From the IMG/VR virus record IMGVR_UViG_3300033183_000101, positions 1 to 31,719 of that record: 31,719 bases of DNA. The stretch is one strand, 5' to 3'. The DNA is from a virus. The position numbers and the translations under genes are program-made. Below the pieces are notes generated by a model, which worked only from the letters and a program-made list of their open reading frames with translations, was not told where the DNA came from and did not search any database. Below, in pieces: positions 23,193 to 29,304 of the stretch; positions within the stretch are counted from its first letter, which is position 1; each line of letters begins with the position of its first letter.

Positions 23193-23536
23193 GCCTACAC
23201 CAAACGAGGAACGAGTGAGGGGGTTGCGAAAGCAGCCCCCAAAAAATTTTCCGCTCGCTTCGCTCGCTCCACTGGTGCTTCTGAATACTGGAACAAGTGA
23301 TGATCGAGTGTGGTGAGTGCTGATGTGTTGCGCTGTGTAAGGCGCACCATTGATGCCAATCACATGATGATAGGTGATCAGGCACGTCGAAGCATGGCCC
23401 CACCCAGACCCGCCGAGCGGGGAGGGGGGACTGTCAAACTACTGCGGCTGCAAAGCCACAGAATCCAAGGTAAGGAAAACCTTACTTGAAATGACTGCAC
23501 ATATGCAGCATGGTTACAAAACAAAGGAGAACAACC
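23193..23536. other. Gene-free stretch with hairpins and an early promoter
   Basis: 344 bp without a credible gene. At 23219-23240 lies a strong stem (GGGGGTTGC-GAAA-GCAGCCCCC) followed by A6T4, a weak terminator at best, probably ending the first early transcript. A direct-repeat patch CGCTCGCTTCGCTCGCT follows at about 23252-23268. Near 23403-23430 is a GC-rich patch (CCCGC-CGA-GCGGG, then a G-rich run). The last 70 bp hold the promoter and operator described separately. The GC-rich islands differ in composition from the surrounding genes. Confidence 0.55.
23470..23514 (+). promoter_or_regulatory. Early promoter with palindromic operator (copy 1)
   Basis: TTGAAA (23486-23491), 17-bp spacer, then CATGGT (23509-23514), a weak -10. 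The spacer contains CTGCACATATGCAG (23495-23508), one of three related palindromes in the early block. A second inverted repeat, GTAAGG-AAAA-CCTTAC (23470-23485), abuts the -35. Predicted start is about 15 nt before the gene at 23537. A repressor on the palindrome would block RNA polymerase. Confidence 0.5.
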
Positions 23537-23728
23537 ATGGACGATCAACAAATGTATGAGACAAAACTAACGGCAGCAATCGTTGGTTTGATCAACAATC
23601 AAATATCTAAACGCATCGATGCACTGACTGAAGCAAAGTCATTCGATATAGAAGACTATCGAGGTGACATCGAGACAATGATCTCGGAGTACATTAACTA
23701 CAACGTAACCGTAACAATCGAGGGCTAA
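23537..23728 (+). CDS. Unknown 63-residue acidic protein
   Basis: Starts at ATG 23537 with an ideal AAAGGAGAACAACC leader; the upstream GTG-type extension precedes that site and is rejected. The sequence (MDDQQMYETKLTAAIVGLINNQISKRID...) is helical at first and ends in a short beta pattern (YNVTVTIEG). There is no known motif. It is the first gene after the operator-bearing promoter and sits 2 nt before the next gene. Confidence 0.65.
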   Translation: MDDQQMYETKLTAAIVGLINNQISKRIDALTEAKSFDIEDYRGDIETMISEYINYNVTVTIEG

Positions 23729-23730
23729 CA

Positions 23731-23904
23731 ATGAGCGTACATCCTATGCCTGTGTTTAACACACCCGACAACTGGGACGAACCGATGAAGTGGATTGAAC
23801 AACATCCTAAACAGTATCGCCCTTCACTTATAACAGCAGCAGCTATGTCTTGGAATCTAGCTGCGAAATTAACAACGGAGAACAGCAATGAGCTATCAAA
23901 CTGA
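23731..23904 (+). CDS. Unknown 57-residue protein
   Basis: MSVHPMPVFNTPDNWDEPMKW... followed by a helical C-terminal half (SLITAAAMSWNLAAKLTTE). It begins 2 nt after the previous stop and overlaps the next gene by 17 nt, carrying that gene's GGAGAACA site. The pattern MPVFNTPDNWDEPMKWIEQHP with several Trp looks like real protein. Function unknown. Confidence 0.55.
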   Translation: MSVHPMPVFNTPDNWDEPMKWIEQHPKQYRPSLITAAAMSWNLAAKLTTENSNELSN

Positions 23905-24133
23905 ACATTGTGCAACATCAAAGCAACTTTGGAAGCTAAATGATTTGGCATTCAAACGAGCTATGCTTGTCTTAGAAATACAAGACATGGGTGGCGAAAT
24001 CGATATTAGTTCAACTCTACATATTCCGATGCCACTTCTAAAGAAGTCAGCAAATGATTTGATAAGGGTCGAACTAGAGAAGATCGATCTGCTTACAGAA
24101 ATGAAACAGTTGTTATTAGAGGAGGCAAAGTAA
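23888..24133 (+). CDS. Unknown 81-residue helical protein
   Basis: A mostly helical protein (QLWKLNDLAFKRAMLVLEIQDMGGEID..., ending ELEKIDLLTEMKQLLLEEAK), with a leucine-rich C-terminal helix that could dimerise. It has a GGAGAACA binding site. The TAA overlaps the next ATG by one base. I recognise no family. Confidence 0.6.
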   Translation: MSYQTEHCATSKQLWKLNDLAFKRAMLVLEIQDMGGEIDISSTLHIPMPLLKKSANDLIRVELEKIDLLTEMKQLLLEEAK

Positions 24134-24498
24134 TGGCAATATATACATCATACGATCCAAAGCCTGTGGTTAATCAGGTTGCGTATCCCGATCATACACC
24201 AAGCGATTTAATGGAGTGGGCAGGGTTTCTGCCCCACTGGGTGCGTGAGTTCAATGTGTTTGGCGGCGATAGCCTGATCGATCACATGAGCGCACGGTAT
24301 GGATTCGGTGATCTACGCAATCGTGCAATGGATGGGAAGATCGACGACAAGGGAACGTATCGTTACCCTGAAGACCCTGACCTTGAGTTCATTGTGCGTA
24401 TGGAGACTAAGCTAGGTCACTTCTACGTTTACCCATACGGAATCACTGCTATCCCTGATGGCAAAAACAAACCACATCTAGTTGTAAGGATGGACTAA
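24133..24498 (+). CDS. Unknown 121-residue early protein
   Basis: A mixed alpha/beta protein (MAIYTSYDPKPVVNQVAYPDHTPSDLMEWAGFLPHWV...) with a Trp/Tyr-rich C-terminal beta region (LEFIVRMETKLGHFYVYPYGITAI). No catalytic motif is evident. It is coupled on both sides by TAATG overlaps and so belongs to the 23537-24882 operon. Confidence 0.62.
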   Translation: MAIYTSYDPKPVVNQVAYPDHTPSDLMEWAGFLPHWVREFNVFGGDSLIDHMSARYGFGDLRNRAMDGKIDDKGTYRYPEDPDLEFIVRMETKLGHFYVYPYGITAIPDGKNKPHLVVRMD

Positions 24499-24719
24499 TG
24501 AGAAGCACACCTAAATTCACACGCCGTGACTTTGAGTTTATTGCAGACGAAATTGCCCCGCTACTTGGCTGGGCAACTGGAGTCAAAGAAGTTGCACAGA
24601 AACTCAAGGCAACCAATCCCAACTTCGATTATGATCGCTTCGTTGATCGTGCCACTGAAGCATGGGAACGTAATCATCTTGCACAAGTAGAGGACATTGA
24701 TGATGAAATACCCTACTGA
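24498..24719 (+). CDS. Small conserved protein with SSB-like acidic tip
   Basis: A 73-residue protein with a pattern (TPKFTRRDFEFIADEIAPLL..., then NPNFDYDRFVDRATEAWERN) that I know from small marine-phage proteins of unknown function. The C-terminus, EDIDDEIPY, closely resembles the protein-recruiting tip of bacterial SSB (DDDIPF). This could let it dock on host SSB-interacting replication proteins, or may be chance. Its end overlaps the next gene. Confidence 0.62.
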   Translation: MRSTPKFTRRDFEFIADEIAPLLGWATGVKEVAQKLKATNPNFDYDRFVDRATEAWERNHLAQVEDIDDEIPY

Positions 24720-24882
24720 AATCGTTGCTTGCCCAGAATGCCTGGGCGATGGAACACTAACATACGAGCGGCCTGAACCTTGGGTCGCTCGAGATACACC
24801 GCCAAGCCTAGAAGAATATACTAAAGAATGCTGGGCTTGTCATGGCACAGGAGAAGCAGAGGTTGACGAGATTGATTTCTAA
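24700..24882 (+). CDS. DnaJ-type zinc-finger mini-protein
   Basis: About 60 residues with two CxxCxGxG motifs, CPECLGDG and CWACHGTG, as in the zinc-binding domain of DnaJ. One zinc ion would join the pair. There is no J domain, so it is a stand-alone zinc module. Start is ATG 24700 or 24703, with AGAGGA upstream inside the previous gene. The acidic C-terminus lies just before the operator at 24883. Its role is unknown. Confidence 0.68.
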   Translation: MMKYPTEIVACPECLGDGTLTYERPEPWVARDTPPSLEEYTKECWACHGTGEAEVDEIDF

Positions 24883-24896
24883 CTGCATAAATGCAG
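24863..24896 (+). promoter_or_regulatory. Promoter with operator over the -10 (copy 2)
   Basis: TTGACG (24863-24868), 17-bp spacer, CATAAA (24886-24891). The palindrome CTGCATAAATGCAG (24883-24896) covers the -10 box. The expected transcription start, about 7 nt past the -10, falls at the ATG (24899) of the following HTH gene, so its message would be leaderless, like lambda cI from PRM. There is no binding site before that ATG. Confidence 0.5.
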
Positions 24897-24898
24897 AC

Positions 24899-25183
24899 AT
24901 GAAATCTTATCTTGAATACTTAGAAGACGAAGCAGAAGATCGGGACGTTGAGCTATTGCAAGCGTTCCGAATCGCTGATGTTCCTACGTCTACATACTAT
25001 CGCAACATCAATGGTAAAACAGAACTAAGATATTCTACAGCTGTGAAAGTCTTGGAAGCTATTCACCATGAAGAACAAAGACGAGCCGCCGCTGCTTTTA
25101 CGAGGCAACTACGATCAGATGATCCAGATGTTAGTAGACGCACGGCACGAGCAAGGTTTAAGTCAGCCAAAGCTGGCACATAA
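24899..25183 (+). CDS. Small helix-turn-helix regulator
   Basis: 94 residues from ATG 24899. Residues about 14-50 (VELLQAFRIADVPTSTYY..., then AVKVLEAI) look like a Cro/XRE-type helix-turn-helix. The last 40 residues are basic and overlap the next gene in another frame, so they may be poorly conserved. A start at 24842 would overlap the zinc-finger gene and has no binding site. Operator copy 2 sits 2 bp before the ATG, consistent with autoregulation. With no integrase present, this could time early expression rather than maintain lysogeny. Confidence 0.6.
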   Translation: MKSYLEYLEDEAEDRDVELLQAFRIADVPTSTYYRNINGKTELRYSTAVKVLEAIHHEEQRRAAAAFTRQLRSDDPDVSRRTARARFKSAKAGT

Positions 25184-25307
25184 GATTGGTTGTACTGAAT
25201 CGCTTGTTCATAAATGGGAACAGCACAAGCGTGTTCCGTCTGGTTTCTTCCTGATGTGTTGGCTCGATGCATTAGGATACGACATTGAAGTCAAGAAAAA
25301 GAAGTGA
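25068..25307 (+). CDS. XRE-family helix-turn-helix protein
   Basis: 79 residues. Residues about 15-52 (YDQMIQMLVDARHEQGLSQP then KLAHKIGCTESLVHKWEQ) are a classic XRE/HTH_3 helix-turn-helix, and the rest a short helix and basic tail (EVKKKK). The start at 25068 has GGAAG 9 nt upstream and gives a 116-nt out-of-frame overlap with the previous HTH gene, unusually long for this genome. It likely binds DNA as a dimer. It is an alternative candidate for the protein reading the CTGCA-TGCAG sites. Confidence 0.7.
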   Translation: MKNKDEPPLLLRGNYDQMIQMLVDARHEQGLSQPKLAHKIGCTESLVHKWEQHKRVPSGFFLMCWLDALGYDIEVKKKK

Positions 25308-25608
25308 AACGATTACCTGTGTGGCATGTGAAATGGTCACGCAGTGGTTCGTTGCCATACTAAAACGAAACCATCGAGGCACGATGGAGAAACATTGGTA
25401 CGTCTGCCTCAATTGTTATGAGGAGGACAGATGGCAAACCGTAACAAGTCAAAAGGAACTTACCACGAAAAGTGGTTTGTCGATTGGCTCAACAAAATCA
25501 AAGCGAAGATCGAAGCGAAACGCGTACCCCTCTCGGGCAGCTTGGGAGGAGAGTATTCAGGGGACATCCACCTCTGGATCAACGGACAAAAACTGGTGGG
25601 AGAAGTAA
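25285..25608 (+). CDS. Possible zinc-ribbon protein overlapping the nuclease gene
   Basis: A 107-codon ORF with TTG start (AGGA 7 nt upstream). Residues 12-60 carry CVAC and, about 30 residues later, CLNC (with HWYV before it), a plausible four-cysteine zinc ribbon. The second half (from about residue 50) lies wholly over the start of the nuclease gene in another frame and is Ser/Lys/Thr-rich, probably not functional by itself. The gap between the XRE gene and the nuclease is otherwise empty, which supports the first half being real. Confidence 0.42.
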   Translation: MKSRKRSETITCVACEMVTQWFVAILKRNHRGTMEKHWYVCLNCYEEDRWQTVTSQKELTTKSGLSIGSTKSKRRSKRNAYPSRAAWEESIQGTSTSGSTDKNWWEK

Positions 25609-25883
25609 AGTATAGAGACAAGTCTAACTTCCCTAGTCCCTTCAGTGTTCTCGAGAAAAGAGACATTGCATTCTATAAAAGACGGCGGGGAACGCCGCAA
25701 ACGCTAGTCATAATGACTGGTGAACAATTCCAAAGTATTTTGGAATCACAACCCTCGAAAGAAAACTATAGGTCAATGGTCGAAGAAATATTTGGACCAG
25801 ACCTAGCAGAAGTTATGCTTTCTAAAAACAAACAGGAGAACAACGATGGAATCACAGAACAAGATGATCAAGGCGCACCTTGA
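25431..25883 (+). CDS. PDDEXK-type nuclease, Holliday-resolvase-like
   Basis: A 150-residue protein with the restriction/resolvase core. E13 lies in the first helix (GTYHEKWFVDWL), D45 in SGDIHLW, and E58-x-K60 in LVGEVKY; a Ser/Gly patch (PLSGSLGG) precedes the Asp. This layout fits archaeal Holliday-junction-resolvase-like and VRR-type nucleases. It would cut branched or recombining DNA before packaging. It has a strong GAGGAGG binding site. The substrate is inferred, not shown. Confidence 0.75.
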   Translation: MANRNKSKGTYHEKWFVDWLNKIKAKIEAKRVPLSGSLGGEYSGDIHLWINGQKLVGEVKYRDKSNFPSPFSVLEKRDIAFYKRRRGTPQTLVIMTGEQFQSILESQPSKENYRSMVEEIFGPDLAEVMLSKNKQENNDGITEQDDQGAP

Positions 25884-26049
25884 ATCAGGTAAAACTATTA
25901 CAGCTATCGAAGCACTATCAGAGTATGCTTGCTTTCGATTAGCATCACGCATCAGCGATCTTAAACAAGCAGGGTATCCTGTAGATAAGACAATGATTGA
26001 ACTGCCAAACGGCAAGCGTGTAGCCCAATACTTCAAGGTGGTAGAATGA
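25846..26049 (+). CDS. Small winged-helix protein, HTH_39-like
   Basis: 67 residues matching the helix-turn-helix family I recall as HTH_39: a first helix KAHLESGKTITAIEALSEY, recognition part FRLASRISDLKQAGYPVD, and a wing LPNGKRVAQYFKV. Proteins of this kind occur in many phages near recombination genes and probably bind DNA. It has the GGAGAACAAC leader and overlaps the nuclease end by 38 nt. Confidence 0.72.
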   Translation: MESQNKMIKAHLESGKTITAIEALSEYACFRLASRISDLKQAGYPVDKTMIELPNGKRVAQYFKVVE

Positions 26050-26408
26050 AGAACGAAGCAAAAGCAATAGGTCGTTTTATCCAAGACGATGTGTGGTCAG
26101 CCAGTGTTTCACGTGGATCACACGAGATATACAAGCGTGACCTTGAGCGAACTAAATCATGGACACCTGACAGTATGCGCATCAATGCAGAACGCATCTT
26201 GAATGGCGAACTGGTTGGTGAGCAATGGCTGTATGGTCGCATGGCTGTTGGTATGATTGCGACTGGGTTGCTAACTGAACGCCAGTTGCAGCCGCATCGT
26301 GATGCCCTCATTGCTGATATGCGCAAGGTCTTTCCAAACTGGGAATCGTTGAAGAACGAACTGGAAAAGAAACACGAAGAAGCAATTGCTATTGCTCGTG
26401 ATGCTTGA
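26046..26408 (+). CDS. Unknown 120-residue early protein
   Basis: A helical, charged protein (MKNEAKAIGRFIQDDVWSAS..., then WTPDSMRINAERILNGELVG and a KNELEKKHEEAIAIARDA tail). No motif is recognised. It overlaps the previous gene by 4 nt (ATGA) and ends 5 nt before the promoter at 26405-26433, closing this operon. Confidence 0.6.
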   Translation: MKNEAKAIGRFIQDDVWSASVSRGSHEIYKRDLERTKSWTPDSMRINAERILNGELVGEQWLYGRMAVGMIATGLLTERQLQPHRDALIADMRKVFPNWESLKNELEKKHEEAIAIARDA

Positions 26409-26433
26409 CCAAGCTGCATATATGCAGTAGTCT
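26405..26433 (+). promoter_or_regulatory. Early promoter with palindromic operator (copy 3)
   Basis: TTGACC (26405-26410), exactly 17 bp, then TAGTCT (26428-26433), with a more A/T-rich TCTAAT overlapping. The perfect palindrome CTGCATATATGCAG (26414-26427) fills the spacer, beginning 3 bp after the -35, the same geometry as copy 1 at 23495. It drives the recombination operon starting at 26461. Confidence 0.55.
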
Positions 26434-26460
26434 AATTACATAATAACAATGGAGAACAAC

Positions 26461-27225
26461 ATGGACCGCAAAGGTTTCATTGGTGGCAGCGATTGCACCA
26501 AGATTATGCAAGGGGACTGGCTAGACCTCTGGCAAATCAAAACGGGTCGCAAAGAATCAGAAGACTTATCACGCAACTTGGCTGTGCAAATGGGAATCCA
26601 CACCGAAGACTTCAACTTGCGTTGGTTCGAGCAAGAGTCTGGATCGGTTCTTAAGAATCACCAGAAAGAGTTCGAGGCCACAGTTGGAGATATCCCTGTG
26701 CGCGGCACAGTGGACGCTACAGTAGGCAAAGACATTGTTGAGGCCAAACATACCTTCGCAATGAATACCATGCCTAAGCTGCTAGAATATTACATGCCGC
26801 AACTTCAGTTGTATGCGCACATCAGTGATGCGGATGGGGTGTATCTCTCTGCATTGTTTGGGAACAATTCATGGGAGGCAACATACGTTGATCGCGACGA
26901 AGAGTATTTCAATTCAATGTGGGCAGTGGTGTCAGACTTCTGGGGTTATGTTGTTCGCGATGAAGAGCCGCTTGGTGTTGACGTATCGCCACTCTCAATC
27001 GACCGTGTGCCACTGGACAAAATGGTCGCAAGAGATGCCTCGATGGACAACCAGTTTGTCGATGCCGCAGTCACATACATCCACTGCTACGAAGCAAACA
27101 GAATCTTTGAGAACACCAAGAAGCAACTCAAAGAAATGGTCTCTGATAACGAACGAGAAGTTTACTGTGATCAGCTAACAATCAAGCGCGACAAGCGTGG
27201 TGCATTGAGGATTACAAAGCGATGA
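26461..27225 (+). CDS. YqaJ-type recombination exonuclease
   Basis: A 254-residue member of the YqaJ/lambda-exonuclease superfamily. Motifs: FIGGSDCTKIM at the N-terminus, GIHTEDF with E49 in a helix, D85 in GTVDATV, and E94-x-K96 in IVEAKHT, followed by PQLQLYAHI. These fit a two-metal PDDEXK core that resects double-stranded DNA to give 3' single strands. The partner is the annealing protein two genes downstream. The leader is GGAGAACAAC. The earlier in-frame start at 26449 lies within the binding site and is rejected. Confidence 0.85.
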   Translation: MDRKGFIGGSDCTKIMQGDWLDLWQIKTGRKESEDLSRNLAVQMGIHTEDFNLRWFEQESGSVLKNHQKEFEATVGDIPVRGTVDATVGKDIVEAKHTFAMNTMPKLLEYYMPQLQLYAHISDADGVYLSALFGNNSWEATYVDRDEEYFNSMWAVVSDFWGYVVRDEEPLGVDVSPLSIDRVPLDKMVARDASMDNQFVDAAVTYIHCYEANRIFENTKKQLKEMVSDNEREVYCDQLTIKRDKRGALRITKR

Positions 27226-27620
27226 TGGGAGTTTATAGTTTCATACCATCAAGAGGTCACAGCTTACCTTTGTATATTGGCTACTCTAAAAACATAGAAA
27301 AAAGAGTACGCCAACATTTCTTAGACAAGAAACCTTATGCACATGTAGATCACTGCATTGTTGTCCAAGAGTTTAGCGACAGAAGTAAAGCGTTAGACTG
27401 CGAAAAAGAACTAATTAAAAAGTTCAAACCTAAGTACAACATTCAAAATGCACAGCGAAACACCACAAGACTTCTTGATATGCCCGAAACATATGTTGTT
27501 GAAAGCATTGACCGCATGTTGAGTCGCATCGAACCTTACCCTTGGAGGAACTATTCGATGATTGACCGCATCACTTTTGAACTGAACAAAGAATGGATAA
27601 AGGAGAACAACCATGTCTAA
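27222..27620 (+). CDS. GIY-YIG nuclease
   Basis: 132 residues with a complete GIY-YIG domain: Y5 in GVYSF, Y18 in LYIG, Arg in EKRVRQH (about 28-30), Glu in CEKELIKKF (about 63) and Asn73 in KYN. The C-terminal 55 residues are not a recognised DNA-binding domain. It could be a free-standing homing endonuclease that moved in between the exonuclease and annealing genes, or a structure-specific nuclease of the recombination set. The 4-nt overlap with the exonuclease gene and 8-nt overlap with the next favour integration in the operon. Confidence 0.85.
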   Translation: MMGVYSFIPSRGHSLPLYIGYSKNIEKRVRQHFLDKKPYAHVDHCIVVQEFSDRSKALDCEKELIKKFKPKYNIQNAQRNTTRLLDMPETYVVESIDRMLSRIEPYPWRNYSMIDRITFELNKEWIKENNHV

Positions 27621-28086
27621 ATCAGTATGGGAAACACTAAGCAAGATCGATGTATCGGCTTACACCGAAAGCAAGAACGGCTTCACATATCTATCGTGGG
27701 CACATGCGTGGCGTGAGGTTAAGACCATCTACCCTCAAGCTACATTTATGAAGCACATGAGTGAAGACGGTACGCCCTGTCACATGGATGCCAATGGTAA
27801 TGCATATGTTGTTATCACTGTGACAATCATGACCGCAGATGAGAATGCATCAGCAACAGAAGTATATCCTGTGCTGAACCATGCAAACAGACCGATACAA
27901 AACCCGAACTCATTCGAGGTTAACAAAGCATTACAGCGTGGCTTAACCAAAGCTATGGCTTATCTAGGACTAGGCTTCAACATCTACGTTGGTGAAGACC
28001 TGCCCGAAGGTGATGGGGCAAGCGAGACCCCCAAGTCTCGAGCGCAGTCCCCAGCACCGCAAACTAAGCGCAACACAGATTGGTAA
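27613..28086 (+). CDS. Single-strand annealing recombinase, DUF1071
   Basis: 157 residues. The opening (VWETLSKIDVSAYTESKNGFTYLSWAHAW), then YPQATF, and the NKALQRGLTKAMAYLGLGFNIYVGEDLP segment are characteristic of DUF1071, an annealing-protein family related to Sak/Rad52-like recombinases. It would coat single strands made by the YqaJ exonuclease and anneal complementary ends, giving recombination-driven replication and concatemers. The C-terminal tail (about 137-157) is polar and disordered. The leader is AAAGGAGAACAACC. Confidence 0.85.
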   Translation: MSKSVWETLSKIDVSAYTESKNGFTYLSWAHAWREVKTIYPQATFMKHMSEDGTPCHMDANGNAYVVITVTIMTADENASATEVYPVLNHANRPIQNPNSFEVNKALQRGLTKAMAYLGLGFNIYVGEDLPEGDGASETPKSRAQSPAPQTKRNTDW

Positions 28087-28214
28087 CGCTTAAAAAAATA
28101 GAAGCCGCCAAAACCAGCAATGGCGGCTGGACCAAGGAGCAGCTTGCGCAATGGGGTGTTCCTTGGCCACCACCCAAAGGCTGGAAAAAAACTTTAACAA
28201 AGGAGCCAGAAGCT
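28080..28214 (+). other. In-frame extension upstream of the SSB-like gene
   Basis: 45 codons in the same frame as the SSB-like protein, with no stop between. They encode a GWTKEQLAQWGVPWPPPKGWKK motif that I recall at the end of separate small phage proteins. The only in-frame start is a TTG at 28080 without a clear binding site. It may be the rest of a formerly separate gene fused to the SSB-like one, or produce a long isoform of about 179 residues. Confidence 0.45.
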
Positions 28215-28619
28215 ATGGCAGATTATGATCCGAACAACAACGGCGCAGCATTCCCACCCTTCGATGATATGAAGATGATTCTGCAAGGCAAGATCAACGT
28301 CGAAGGACGTGACGGTAAGTACGTTGTTGTCCGCCGTGAATCCCGTGATGGTCGAGAGATCATGGAGATTTACGAAAAGGTTGGGGCAATGTTCCCCAAT
28401 GAAAACGATAACCCAGCAGCACCAAGCTATACTGGGACTATCTTCAACACCAATGACAAGCAGATGCCATACACAATGCCAACCCTTGATCGTCGCATTG
28501 CTGCATGGCGCAGAATGAAAGACAACAAACCATACTTGTCTTTCGTTGTCAGTGAACCCCAACAACGAACAGATCAGGTTCAGACTAACACTGGACCAGA
28601 CGATGATATTCCGTTCTAA
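28215..28619 (+). CDS. SSB-like single-strand DNA-binding protein
   Basis: 134 residues from ATG 28215 (MADYDPNNNG...), with AAAGGAG 9 nt upstream. The core is beta-rich and basic (KINVEGRDGKYVVVRRESRD..., then KPYLSFVVSEPQ), compatible with a small OB fold. The last residues are PDDDIPF, the exact acidic tip of bacterial SSB that binds host replication and repair proteins. It directly follows the annealing protein, the usual partnership. The reading frame stays open upstream to a TTG at 28080 (see the separate entry), so a longer form may exist. Confidence 0.68.
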   Translation: MADYDPNNNGAAFPPFDDMKMILQGKINVEGRDGKYVVVRRESRDGREIMEIYEKVGAMFPNENDNPAAPSYTGTIFNTNDKQMPYTMPTLDRRIAAWRRMKDNKPYLSFVVSEPQQRTDQVQTNTGPDDDIPF

Positions 28620-28679
28620 TAGAAATGTTCTCTGTGGGTGTTTACATGTTCGCTCATTTTGCCTCGACACCCACCAACT

Positions 28680-28705
28680 GGTCAGCCTTCGGGCTGGCCT
28701 TTTTT
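28680..28705 (+). terminator. Rho-independent terminator after the recombination operon
   Basis: GGTCAGCC-TTCG-GGCTGGCC with one G-T wobble, followed by six T. This is a textbook intrinsic terminator, 60 nt after the SSB-like stop. A second inverted repeat, GTGGGTGT (28634-28641) with ACACCCAC (28667-28674), precedes it and may stabilise the 3' end. The next gene starts 13 nt after the T-run, so its expression would need read-through or antitermination. Confidence 0.85.
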
Positions 28706-28718
28706 ACAGGAGCAGTCA

Positions 28719-28898
28719 ATGAAACTAAGTCCAGCAGACGAACACATTTTAAAATACTTGCGCAAGCAGGTGGATCGATTGCAAGATGAACGCTATCGAA
28801 CAGATGCCCGAAAGGGTATAGCCAACGAAATCTACGCAGCACAGCAAGAACTCAAACGGTACACAGCAGAGCTGCGCAAAAAAGGATACAACATCTAA
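28719..28898 (+). CDS. Unknown 59-residue helical protein
   Basis: From ATG 28719, with CAGGAGC upstream. The extension back to 28638 would run through the terminator and is rejected. It is a Lys/Arg/Glu-rich coiled coil (LKYLRKQVDRLQDERYRTD..., ending AELRKKGYNI). It is coupled to the next gene by TAATG. Possible DNA- or protein-binding adaptor; no family recognised. Confidence 0.6.
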   Translation: MKLSPADEHILKYLRKQVDRLQDERYRTDARKGIANEIYAAQQELKRYTAELRKKGYNI

Positions 28899-29248
28899 TG
28901 GTCAACATGACAGAAACTTTCACCAAGCTATACGGACGACCACCTTCCGAGTCAGAGATAGCAGCAATGTGGAAGATGAAAAGAGAACAAGAGGGTTACA
29001 GAAAACAAATCCTCAAAGAAAAAACAAAAGCACCAATGATACGAACCAAGCCAAGAGAGCCAAAAACACCCACCAAAATCAATGAGTACAGCTACAAATG
29101 GCCCAAGCGAGCATCACAACTAGCACAGCGAATCAATCGTATGCTGTGCGTACAAGTGATGATCAAAGATATTGCTTACATCGAAGGTGTTAGCGAGGGC
29201 GTTGTTATGGCCCAGATTGATAAATGGAAACTACCAAGAGAAAAGTAA
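28898..29248 (+). CDS. Unknown basic protein with possible HTH at the C-terminus
   Basis: 116 residues. N-terminal ETFTKLYGRPPSESEIAAMWKMK, a Lys/Pro-rich linker (about 45-65), then helices RASQLAQRINRML and VMIKDIAYIEGVSEGVVMAQIDKW, which look like a helix-turn-helix (KDIAYIEGVSEGVVMAQI). A late-gene activator would be expected near the end of the early block, so this is a candidate partner for the TTTGTGCGTTGC boxes. That link is speculation. Confidence 0.58.
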   Translation: MVNMTETFTKLYGRPPSESEIAAMWKMKREQEGYRKQILKEKTKAPMIRTKPREPKTPTKINEYSYKWPKRASQLAQRINRMLCVQVMIKDIAYIEGVSEGVVMAQIDKWKLPREK

Positions 29249-29252
29249 ATCG

Positions 29253-29304
29253 TGGGGGCGTTATAGTGTCGGGCTATATATGCAATGGGCTTGCATCGCC
29301 CCCA
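29253..29304 (+). ncRNA. Predicted three-way-junction RNA in the 5' leader
   Basis: Closing stem TGGGGGCG (29253-29260) with CGCCCCCA (29297-29304). Hairpin 1 is TATAG-TGTCGGG-CTATA (29262-29278). Hairpin 2 is ATGCAA-TGGGC-TTGCAT (29280-29296). All 19 pairs are Watson-Crick and only two bases of the junction are unpaired. It ends 33 nt before the ATG at 29338, after the stop at 29248. It lacks a U-run, so it is not a simple terminator. Confidence 0.55.

Noticed and set aside
26449-26460. Earlier in-frame start for the YqaJ nuclease
   Set aside because: The codons coincide with the GGAGAACAAC binding site that serves the ATG at 26461.
28638-28718. N-terminal extension of the 59-residue protein
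   Set aside because: It would translate through the hairpin and U-run of a strong terminator; the ATG at 28719 has its own binding site.
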